DNA from: Bedellia somnulentella
Lineage: Eukaryota > Arthropoda > Insecta > Lepidoptera > Bedelliidae
Assembly: GCA_963576735.1 (NCBI GenBank)
Contig: OY755181.1
Span: forward strand, 17,373,261-17,437,260
DNA: 64,000 bases
Direction of reading: 5' to 3'
Below, piece after piece: positions 47,101-59,100 of this stretch; position 1 is the stretch's first letter, and each line of letters opens with the position of its first letter. Made by a program: the position numbers and the translations under genes. The notes under the pieces are model-generated. The model was not told the origin of the DNA, ran no database searches, and was given only the letters and a program-made list of their open reading frames with translations.

Positions 47101-50100
47101 CCGTTAGTTCCCATTGGGATAGGCAGAGACTATCGATCGACACTTTTTACGATCCTGGCAAACCTTTCTAGCTTCATTCACATCCATCAATCTTTTCATA
47201 CAATCTCTTTTATTCTTCGTACTACGGACACCTGCCTTTTTGAGAACATTTTCTATTTGATCCAAATGTGTCCTCCGAGGTCGTCCTCTACTAACATTAC
47301 CTTCCACATTGGCTCTATAGATCTCTTTTACCAATTTACTGTCATCCATCCTCTCTGTATTTATTTGCTGAGTAGTGTCAGCTTAAAATAACCCATCACC
47401 AACAATTATTTATTATTACCATCATTTTCCCACTCAACTTCCAAAAGAGGCTGAGGAATTTCTCATTCCAAAGCTCTAGCAATTCCGTTTAGGGATTTAT
47501 AGCCGTGAGTATATGTACGTTTGCGAGTTAACTCGCCCGGGAACAATTTTTGAATAGACAAATTAATGAAACTTAATGGTAAAGTTATGCTTTCAGTTTT
47601 AAAAATACGCTTTATCGCACAAACAACAGACTTAATTAACTCAAACCAAATGAAGTTTTTATTGAAATTTACATGTCCACATATATTTTTCATTTTGATT
47701 TCACGCATGATATTATTAGTGACCATAATTTAAATGATTTAGTAGAGATAATAGATTTAAATGATTTATTTTAAATCTTTTTGTTCATGAAAACCTCATG
47801 TGGGGATTATTACTAAATAAAGAAATAAAGGATAGAAGAATTTCGCGCTGGCAGCCATTGACACGGTAGCTCAATTGTCAGAGCGACGGGGGCGTATACC
47901 CGAGGTCGCGGGTTCGATTCCCGCCTGTGTCGGAATTTTTCTTTCCTTTATTTATTCTTTATTGATCTATATAGTTTTTCAGATAAAATCCATATATTTG
48001 GATGAAGACCTATCAGCTGCGAAGGTTGTAGGTTTATGGGCCTCCATGAAGTCGCAGACATTACCGTTATTGAAACCTCCGCTATTGAAGAATACTTTGA
48101 TTTTGTCACTTCTCTTTGTTGGGGTTTACGTCTGGTAAGTTTAAACTTTTATGACTCTATTTGTATTTTTAATTACTATGCAAAAGTTTTGCTGTGTGAA
48201 ATAATAATTCATTTTCAACTTATTTTGCGAAAGTTTTTCTTTGTATGTTTCTTATATACATACATACACTCACGGCTTTAAATCCCTAGAAGGGGTAGCT
48301 AGAGCTAAGGAATAAAAATTCCTCAACCACTTTTGGAAAGTTGAGTGGGGAAAAGATGGTAAAATGAAAGTTGTTGGTGATCTGATGGGTCTCTAGCCGC
48401 ATCGCCCGAAAATCCCTTAAAAGCCCCAATACCGTTAGTCGCTTCTTACATACACCCACCGGAAGAAATGGGGTAGTGCTATTCTAAGCCGACACTACAC
48501 AGCAATGTTTCTTATATACATACTTATATTCTTAGCGAGCTATACTTAGTCTTTCCATAGCTTCAAGTTCCATAACTTTTTTGAGTATATTTTAAAGACA
48601 TTTAATATAGTATATATATATAAGAATAAAAGTAAATCTATAAAACAATTTATGGATGTCTATGAATCGAGAATAGTTGGCTAACATCTTACTAGAACAA
48701 AGTGACGATTGATATTCTCTGCCTCCCCCAATGGAAACTAACGGCGTGAGTATATGTAGGTACATACGACGGAATAACTATTATTTGTTATCTATATATT
48801 AGGTAGTATGTATTCTTTTAGCTGTTCAGTGTCGGCTTAGAATAGCACTACCCCATTTCTTCCGGTGGGTGTACGTAGGAGGCGACTAACGGTATTGGGG
48901 CTATTAAGGGATTTTTTGGGCGATGCGGTTGGAGACCCATCACAAACAACCTTTATTTTACCATCTCTTCCCCATTCAATTTACAAAAGTGGCTGGGGAC
49001 TTTAAAATTCCTTAGCTCTGGTTACCCCGTCTAGGGATTTATAGCCGTGGGTATATGTTATGTATTCTTAATGGTATTATACTTATTCTCCCTCTCTCTC
49101 TTCTTCTTATTCTTCTTGTTATATGTATTGTAATCTTGGTTTAATTATGAGTAATAAATTAATAGTGATTCTAACAACAACTTAAGTAAAAAAGGATGGT
49201 TTGTTGTGACGGGTCGCAGCGCCTGACAAACACTGAAAGTACCTCAAAACCCTAAGTCACCTCTTACAATACCCTCGGAAAAAAAATGTTTACTACTATT
49301 CTAAGCCGACACAAAACAGCTGATTGCACAAGTAGCAAAAACAGTTATCAAATGAAATCACTTCAAACCAAATCAAATAACGTTATCATTCTCAACAAAT
49401 ATAATCGTTTGCACAAATAACATCTTGTAAAAGTTACAGCATCATTTAATATAGTAGATACCTTATCATTTTTATCTTTTGCGACAACAATAGGAAGTAT
49501 CAGAGTATGACGATGCAGTCTGTATCACATAATTTAATGTTTTTTGACATAAATTCCTCATGTGGCGATTATTACTCATAAATAAAAGATGTTATTAAAG
49601 GAAAGAAAAATTTCGACACTGGCGGGGTTCGAACCCGCGACCTTCGGGTATACGCCCCTGTCGCTCTGCCAACTGAGCTACAGTGTCAGTTGGCATCCAG
49701 CGCGAAATTTCTCTATCCTTTGTCTCTTTTTTACACGTTCAAGTAGTGTTTGTATTCACGGATTGTAGTCATTTAAACATGTATTTTATTTATTTAATAA
49801 ACAAACTCGTATCCACAATTCCTTAGATGTTTAATTGAGTTGTTGAATTTTCGAACAATGTATTGGAATTGATATAGACATAAACATATACTCACGGCTA
49901 TAAATCCCATGAAGGGGTAGCCAGAGCTAGGGAATAAAAAATTCCTCAGCCACTTTTGGAAGTTGCGTGGGGAAAAGATGGTGAAATAAAAGTTTTTGGT
50001 GATGGGTCTCCAACCGCATTGCCTAAAAATCCCTTAAAAGCCCCAATACCGTTTGTCGCCTCTTACGTACACCCACCGGAAGAAATGGGGTAGTGCTATT

Positions 50101-53100
50101 CTAAGCCGGCACTACACAGCAACTATTTATAATACTTGCACATCGTAGAAACCTATTAGGAATGAGATATTTGAAATTGCCGTGTAGTGCCGGCTTAGAA
50201 TGTCGCTACCCCTTTCTTCCCACGGGTGTCGTAAGAAGCGACTAAGGGTATCGGGGCTTTATATTGGATTTTTGGGCGATGCGGTTGGAGACTCATCACT
50301 AAAAACCTTTATTTTTACCATATTTTCCCCACTCAACTTCCAAAAGTGGCTGAGGAATTTCTAATTCCTTAGCTCTGGCTACCCCTTCTAGGGAAATATA
50401 GCCGTGAGTATATGTATGTATGTATGTATATTTAAAATTGTCTGATAGCATTACTATTGACTGGTTTATTGGTATTTGATTAATTAATTAATTAACATCG
50501 TGAGGAAACCCACATGGCTGAGTTGTACTTAGTCATGTGACAGTGTATTCGTACAAAACGGCGATAGGCCTGCCCCCTATCACGTGAGTACACTGTCTAA
50601 GCAAAACGTGGGTACTTTCTTTGGACACTAGATGGCGCTTGCCATTTGAGTACAGAAGTATTGGTACCTCTGCCAACCCCTTCGGGGATAAACGGCGTGA
50701 ACGTTTATGTTATGTTATGTTATGATTAATTAAATCAAATTTACCTTTATGTGATATATTTTAAGAATTTTTCCCGTTCAATTCATATTGTTAAATAAAA
50801 TAAGTAAATATTAAATATGATATAACGTAGTACTATTCCAAGTTGACACTGCATTTCTATGTAATAGAACTCATAATAATTGATAAAATTACATAATAAC
50901 TATCTATTGAGTATTTCATAGCCTTGCACTAGATTGCTAATTACATTGTTATTAATACCACTATATCTTAGTTCTTGGTATTTGATGTAAATGTTTGCGA
51001 TAATAGATAATACACTCTGCCTGCATGTATCTAGAATAGGTAGCGAAAGTTGGATATAAGAGCAGAGGCGTTAGACCAAAGTCAAAGAAATAGAGATAAA
51101 TACCCACAAACTGAACATACATACATATACTCACGGCTATAAATCCCTAGAAAGGGGTAGCCAGAGCTAACGAATTAGAAATTCCTCAGCCACTTTTGGA
51201 AGTTGCGTGGGGAATAGATGGTGAAATAAAGGTTCTTTGCTGTGTAGTGTCGGCTTGGAATAGCACTACCCCCTTTCTTCCGGTGGGTGTACGTAAAAGG
51301 CGACTAACGGTGTTGGGGCTTTTAAGGGATTTTTGGGCGATGCGGTTGGAGACAAACTTAACATTCCTACATAATAATCACGGCTATAAATCCATAGAAA
51401 GAGTAGTCAGAACTTCAGAATGAGAAATTCCTCAGCCACTTTTAGAAGTTGAGTGGGGAAAAGATTGTGAAATAAAGGTTGTTGGTGGTGGATATTCAAC
51501 CGCATTGCTCGAAAATCATTTAAAAAGCCCGAATATCCTAAGGCACCTCTTGCAAACACATAACATAACATATACTCACGGCTGTAAATCCCTAGAGAGG
51601 GTAGCCAGAGCTAAGGAATTAGAAATTCCTCAGCCACTTTTGGAAATGTGAGTGGGAAAAAGATGGTAAAAGTAAAGGTTGTTGGTAATGGGTCTCCAAC
51701 CGCATCGCCCAAAAATCCCTTAAAAGCCCCAATACCGTTAGTCGCCTCTTACGTACACCCATCGGTAAAAACGGGGTAGTGCTATTCTAAGCCGACACTA
51801 CACGGCAAACACCTATTGGAAGAAATGAGATAGTGCTATGCTAAGTAAACACTACACAGCTAAGGCCGACACATTACTGTCACGTAACGTTACTGCTTCT
51901 ACAGTGAAGAATATTCAACTTGAATCAGGCATGTAAAACCTCTTATTACCAGACTAGTGGATCGTCCCAGCTTCGCACGGGTAGCGTTGTTTTTTAAATA
52001 TCTGAGGTTTCTTTCTTCAGTCACTGCTCAAGCATTGTGAAATTCAGCGCAATGTTTTCAATTTATTAAATTTATAGCACTCCCTAAACAGTGTAGTTTG
52101 GTGATTTTGAATGCGCTTTAATGAACGGTTCAGTATTTCCGTTTAATAGCAAATTTTAGAATAAAACGCTATGAAGTATTTATAACAATCTAAAAAATAA
52201 ATCATTACGTGTTGTAGGATGCAACTACTGGCGCCATCTAGTATGTTATATGTAAATTAGTAACGAATCGGTTTTGGTCACGGGCGCGATGGCTTATTTT
52301 ATGTATGATTTCGGTGTTTCTCTACCGATTACTATGATTCCTTTTTTATTGAATTGGTAATAATGTTACCTTTTTTAAATTAGGGATAAGTGAGAGGTTT
52401 ACAAACGTAAGAGTAAACAAATATAATCAGAATGTTCCGAACTGCTAAGCTATCAGGAATTACACGTGTTATTGTGAGTCAACCGTAAAAGATAGACATA
52501 AACTGTTGAGAATTTTTTTTTAGATAATTTTATGAAAAATATTTCCGTCATACATGATTTCTATGTTAGTTTAACCATTAAGGCTGCACACGCGACGGAA
52601 GCTTAAAAAATGTAGTAACTTCTCCCGTTTTCCCAAAATTTCCCAAAATTCCCCTTTATTACTCTGCTGGAAAGTATACAAAAACCTGCCTAGAAGTATG
52701 GAGAATAATTGTACTAAGTTTCCTTAAAATCCGTCGAGTAGTTTTTGTTTCCATAAGGAACATACAAACCGACAGACAAACAAAAATTTTACTGATTGCA
52801 TTTTTGGCATCAGTATCGATCCCTTATCACCACCTGATGGTTATTTTGAAAATATATTTCATGTACAGAATTGACCTCTCTACAGATTTATTATAAGTGT
52901 AGATTTTACTTGAGCATTGGGATATTGTACTTATATTAAAAGTATCACTTCTGTGCCACTATAAAAGTGGTTGTATACAAATAAATTTCATAAACTACCG
53001 GTAATTGTTTTGAGAATAATATATATGATGCGTTTTGCAGCGTGAACCCCTACATAATTTGGCTACCAACAATGGCTGACAGCTTTATGAGGGCGGTGGA

Positions 53101-56100
53101 GACAGGAGAGACTGGTCTCACCTTCTGTCAAATGCAGGAGATTAATATTAACACTACTACCACTGATGAGGTAATAATATAATATAAAGTTAATCTTTTG
53201 ACGACTTCTGTAGCTGAGTGGTTAAGTTACTAGCTTTTCGGTCCGGATTTGCGGGTTCGAACCCCGCTGGGAGCAGCATTTATGTGATGAGCGTAAAGTG
53301 AGTTAGTATCCCATAATACAATTTCTACTTATTTTAGGGCAAAATTGATCTGTGTATAATATGTACGTATATATTTATTTATTTATACTCATATCGTTTT
53401 AAATTATGTTTATATAAAAATAAAATAGTGTTTTTTTAAGTCCAATTACTACGATTACTGAGATAAAGAAATAAACGGTTGTACATTTTTATCTTGTTGT
53501 ACAATAATGTCAAGACGAAACCTTCAACAACGTAGGCGATATGATCTGATTCCAAGTTTCTATTCATAAATGCCCAGCAGTACGTCAACAGTTTAAAAAC
53601 TAATCAACTAGAAAAAAAAATCGTAGCCCATGTTAAAAAAATCATCAAGACAATCATCAACTATAAGTAATTGAAACATACATACAACCGTTTTAGATCA
53701 CAAATAAGAAATATATTTCAAAACAAACAAAAGTAAAGTTACAAAATTTAAATTGTTGATACTACTACTCTACTTCCTTAGTTGTTATTTTATTTTACTT
53801 TTATTTTTATTTTACTCTGTCTTGTTAGGTTTTTTCACAATATTATTATTATTAACAAGTGTACTTTATAAATATTTAAGAGTTTAACGTTTACAAGCAT
53901 AAATAAAAAAAAAGCTGTCAACACACAATTAAGGACATTGTAACTAGATTATAAGGCATTAAGCATGTTATTTATCATGTAATGTTTCATGTCTGTAGTG
54001 TGATGCATATAAATAAATAAATAAACATACATATACTCACGGCTATTAATCCCTAGAAGGGGTAGCCAGAGCTAAGGAACTTGAAGTTCCTCAGCCACTT
54101 TTGGAAGTTGCGTCGGAAAAAGATAGTGAAATAAAGGTTGTTGGTGATGGGTCTCCAACCACATCGCCCAAAAATCCCTTAAAAGCCCCAATACCGTTAG
54201 TCGCCTCTTACGTACACCCACCGGAAGAAATGGGGTAGGGTTATTCTAAGCCGACACTACACAGCAATTAAACTCAATAAAAATAACTCAAACCTATTTT
54301 TATGGTACGGAGGCAAAAAACTGTACTATTAAACGGTAGACTACTGTAAATGTACGCACAAAATAAAAGATGAATTTCAATGTTCGCTAAATATTTCCAG
54401 CCCAACAGCTGCGTGCTAAACAAGATAGGAATGCTGATGATCTTCGGCATCTCGCTGCTGCTGGCGACCTTGACCTCCATGATGTCCGTGCTGCTGGACA
54501 GGATCGGGAGGAAGAGGTTGCTCATTGGGATACAGGTTGGTTTATAGAAGTAATATTAGGAAAATACATACATACATTTACTCACGGCTGTAATTCCCTA
54601 GAAGAGGTAGCCAGAGCCAAGGAATTAGAAATTCCTCAGCCACTTTTGGAATTTGAGTGGGGAAAAGATAGTAAAATAAAGGTTTTTGGTGATGGGTCTC
54701 CAACCGCATCGTCCAAAAATCCAATAAAAAGCCCCAATGCCCTTAGTCGCTTCTTACGACACCCGTGGGTAGAAAGGGGTAGCGACATTCTAAGCCGGCA
54801 CTACACGGCAATATTAGGAAAATATATTTGTTTAATTGTAATTGGATGTTGCTATTCATAAGGTTAAAATTCTTTTATTACTTAATAATGATAAGTACAT
54901 TCATATCCCTAAAAGGGGTAGCTGGCTAGCTTCAGAATACGAAATTCCTCAGCCACGTTTAGAAATTAAGTAGGGAAAAGATTGTAAAACAAATGTTGCC
55001 TATGGACAGTAATGGGGAAGTACTAGAAGTGTCAGCAGACACTACACAACAATGATATTTTAAATTAATGTGAATTGTCGAAATTGAAGATAACACGACA
55101 AAGAGTTGCAAGACGCGATGTTAAAAGACGAAAATACATGCGAATAAAGTATTATTTTTGAAAAAATAATCAAATTTATATTTATGGTTCTTAAATAGAA
55201 CATACGTTAAGATTTTGTTCACTTTTGCTCCAAATTAAACACGATAACAGGCAGGCTTAAATATCCACAGAATATAAATGTAATAAAAAATAATCTATAC
55301 TTATAATAAATCTGTAGAGAGGTCAATTCTGTACATAAAATATATTTTCAAAATAACTATCAGGTGATGATTAGGGATCGATACTGATGCCAAAAATGCA
55401 ATCAGTAAAATTTTTGTCTGTCTGTCTGTCTGTCGGTTTGTATGTTCCTTATGGAAACAAAAACTACTCGACGGATTCTAATGAAACTTGGTACAATTAT
55501 TCTTCATACTTCTGGGCAGGTTTTTGTATACTTTCCAACCGAGTAGTAAAGGGGAATTTTGGGAAATTTTGGGAAAACGGGAGAAGTTACTCCATTTTTT
55601 AAGCTTCCGTCGCGTGTGCAGCCTTAATGGTTAAACTTACATAGAAATCATGTATGACGGAAATATTTTTCATAAAATTATCTAAAAAAAAATTCTCAAC
55701 AGTTTATGTCTATCTTTTACGGTTGACTCACAATAACACGTGTAATTCCTGATAGCTTAGCAGTTCGGAACATTCTGATTATATTTGTTTACTCTTACGT
55801 TTGTGAACCTCTCATTCATCCCTAATTTAAAAAAGGTAACATTATTACCTATTCAATAAAAAAAGAATCATAGAAATCGGTAGACAAACACCGAAATTAT
55901 ACATAAAATAAGCCAGCAGCGCGCCCGTGATCGAAACCAAATCTTTACTAATTTACATATAAAATACTAGATGGCGCTAGTAGTTGCATCCTTCCTAACG
56001 TAATAACTATTTTTTAGAATGTTATAAATACTTCATGGCGTTGCACAGTGATTCGATTAGAACAAGCTAGCTAGACAAAATTATTTTTGTGTATTTTTTT

Positions 56101-59100
56101 CTTCATAAGGCTTTCTTATGATGTGTTTATTAGGTTTTAGGTCAATTTTTTTTTTTAGGTCAATTTTTTTTTTGAGTTTTTTTTTTTAAATAAAATAAAT
56201 AAATACACTCACGCCCTTATTTCCATGCAGGGTAGGCATAGCCACTTGCATAGCAAGTACCCACGGTTCACCAAGCGTATTTAGAGACCCAACGTGATAG
56301 GTGGTGAGCCCATTCGGCGTTGTAGGGTGCAACACATACCTCACGGTATGCGGGTTTTTATTTTTTACTTTAATTGCATGAACATAACATAATCACCCTA
56401 AGTTAAGGTCACGGGAACCAAAGAAACAAAAAAATATTATAGATATTTCGTATATTGAGATAGGTAGTTAAATAACAATAAAAAAATTATCACAAAAGTA
56501 GGAACAAAAAAATCTTAACTTATTATTATCCTTTCTGCGAAATACACAATAACAATGAAAAACTTATGACAAAAGTAAATAAAAACCTAACTAATTATGA
56601 TCGTTTACGTCCCGTGTTTGAAGAAGATCGTCCACGCGCCTCCTTTTCGTTTTTTCACTTGCTTTAGGGAAATTAACTGATGGACGTCCAGGATGTTGTG
56701 GACGTTTTCCAGATGCTGATGGTGCTGAGTGGTAAACGGATACTTTAAATGTGTAGAACCCAGCTAACCACTCAGACTGCAAGCGATTGATACTCTTTCC
56801 AGAAGTTTTCCATTTTTGTTCTAATTTCACTGATAAACTGGCAATTCTCATCCTTATTTCTCTCGCAGATGCCTCCGTAATGTTAGCAAAATCATTTTTC
56901 AGTGATAGAAAATCAAAAATTCTGTTATGACGATTTTGTTTGGGGTGTTGGAGCCATTCATCAAAGAACTCCATTTTTGCCACTGAGAATTCGTATTCTG
57001 GAAAACGGAAAAAAAAACTAAGATGGACTCGAGTGTGCATTCTAAAATTAATAAAATTTTATAGCTTACAGTTATGGCTACTACATATAAAAAGTCTAGC
57101 CCGGATACATGAGGATACAAGTACTTTCTAGTCCAATAAAAAGATAAAATCGTAAAAAAACTGACTTTTTTTTAAAAAATTGAGCTCTGAAATTAAAGTG
57201 AGTTTACAAAATATCCATTACTAGTTATAATTAAGAAGTACATACCTTTAACTTGAAGATCCATCACTAAAACTTTTTAAAACACTTGATTTCACTGATA
57301 TATGATGTTACTTGTGTTAGCGCAAAATTGCAACTATTTAATCATTTTTAGCCCTTTCTATTTATACTCGCTCAATTACCTGATCAGTGGTTGACATCTG
57401 GCGCAAACAATTCTTGGAATTGGGTCATTGGGGGTGTTAGCTAGGGGCTTAGGGGAGTAATTCCGGGAAATTCAACAATGACTTTTGTCCAGCTAGCTTG
57501 TTCTAATCGAATCACTGTGCGTTGTATTCCAAAATTTGCTATTAAACGGAAGCACTGAACCGTTCATTAAAGCGCATTCAAAATCACCAAACTACACTGT
57601 TAAGGGAGTGCTATAAATTTAATAAATTGAAAACATTACGCTGAATTTCACAATGCTTGAGCAGTGACTGAAGAAAGAAACCTCAGATATTTAAAAAAAC
57701 AACGCTACCCGTGCGAAGCTGGGACGATCCACTAGTCTATAACTAAAAGTAATAAATATTTAAGGGAGTCCGCACTACTTTTATTTTCAAGTTTTATAGA
57801 TATGAATGTGGACCTCTTAGATATTAGTAAAAGGTAATTAACCTAAATAGTTATAGTGAAATAAGATGTAACTCCAAAAAAATTTGTGATTTTTTAATTC
57901 ATTCATAACATAAACGATCACGCCGAATATTCCCGAAGGGGTTGGCAGAGGTACTAATACTTCTGAACATCACGTGACTTTGTCACCTGGTGTTCAGAGT
58001 ACCCACGTTTTGCATGGACAGTGTACTCACGTCATAGGGGGCAGGCCTATCGCCGTTATGTACGAATACACTGTCACATGAGTAAGTACAACTCAGCCAT
58101 GTGGGTTTCCTCACGATGTTTTCCCTCTCCGTTAACAACCATGATAAATTAACCACAAATATATCTTTAGAAAAGACAAATTGGTGTAGGCCCGACCCAG
58201 GATTTGAACACTAGTCGTTTGCACGATGACCGAGTGTTCTACCCACTGGGCTATCACGGTTAATTCATTCAATACCATCAAAAGCTGTTTTACCCTTAAT
58301 TAACACATATTTTATCTTTCCTCTCTTTCAGTTCACGACAGCCGTGGTGGGCTACGTTATTAACTTCAGCACCAGTTCCGTTCTGAGCGCGGTGCTCTTC
58401 ATCATATACCTGGCCCCGACTTTGGACATTGGGATTCTGACGACATTCGCCGTTGATTTCTATCCAACACACCTGAGGTAAGTAATTGTTGAGAGAAATT
58501 CAGATTTTAAGTATAAAATGTACTTTTAAAGCTGTGTTGAGTCAGTTTAAAGTAACACTAATCCTTTTTGTCCTGCAGTTGGCGTACGAGGCGTCACCAA
58601 CCTTCCTTTATTATACCACCTTTTCACCACTCAACTTCCAAAAGTGATTGAGAAATTTTTAATTCTGAAGCTCTGGTTGCCCCATTTTGGGCTGTGACTG
58701 AGAGATATTTATGTATGTATATGACTTTTTGCTCTTATACATACATACATATACTAACGGCTATAAATCCCTTAACGGGGTAGCCAGAGCTTTGGAATGA
58801 GGAATTCCTCAGCCACTTTTGGAAGTTGATTGGGGGAAAGATGGTAATAATAAATGTTTTTGATGACGGGTCTCCAACCACCCAAAAATCACTTAAAAAG
58901 CCCCTATACCCTAGTCGCCTCTTACGATACATCACCCACGGGTAGAAATGGGGTAGTGTTATTCTAAGCCAACACAACAAGGCAATTTTTTGCTCTCACG
59001 TCATCAATTTCTGTAACAGTAGACAAAGCCACTTATCGCCGCCATTTTATACACTCAAATCCGAAGGCTTTTGGGTCGGTCCCTAGGGATACAGTTTTAC

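Larger units (their letters stand above)
56044..57519 (-). mobile_element. Transib-like DNA transposon, deleted, RSS-like termini
   Basis: 1,476 bp. Both ends begin CACAGTG; the inverted repeats agree over the first 29 bp and then for 36 of 37. After the heptamer come 23 nt and then GACAAAA. A 5-bp duplication CGTTG flanks it (56039-56043 and 57520-57524), and the related Helitron at 51954-52903 shows the uninterrupted site. Five-bp duplications and CAC-starting ends are hallmarks of Transib, the family related to RAG1. Contains one short two-exon gene; the DDE core is absent. A SINE-E copy sits near the left end. Confidence 0.85.
55294..57735 (+). mobile_element. Helitron (interrupted by the Transib-like element)
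   Basis: Starts A-TCTATACTTATAATAAATC and ends CTAG-T, the Helitron target pattern (5' TC, 3' CTRR, insertion between A and T), with no inverted repeats and no target duplication. Without the 1,476-bp insertion it is about 960 bp and matches the copy at 51954-52903 in reverse orientation. No coding capacity of its own. Confidence 0.75.

Noticed and set aside
53192..53275. tRNA gene (serine-like)
   Set aside because: A- and B-boxes are present but the anticodon arm does not fold and the SINE-D body follows.
55294..57735. TIR transposon spanning 55294-57735
   Set aside because: The ends are not inverted repeats and there is no target duplication; TC...CTAG fits Helitron, and the TIRs belong to the nested 56044-57519 element.
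1650..59000. Recurring short ORFs such as those with QLPKVAEEFL or GDGSPTASPKNPIKSP
   Set aside because: They are translations of SINE-A on both strands, broken at different points in each copy; no sign of protein selection.
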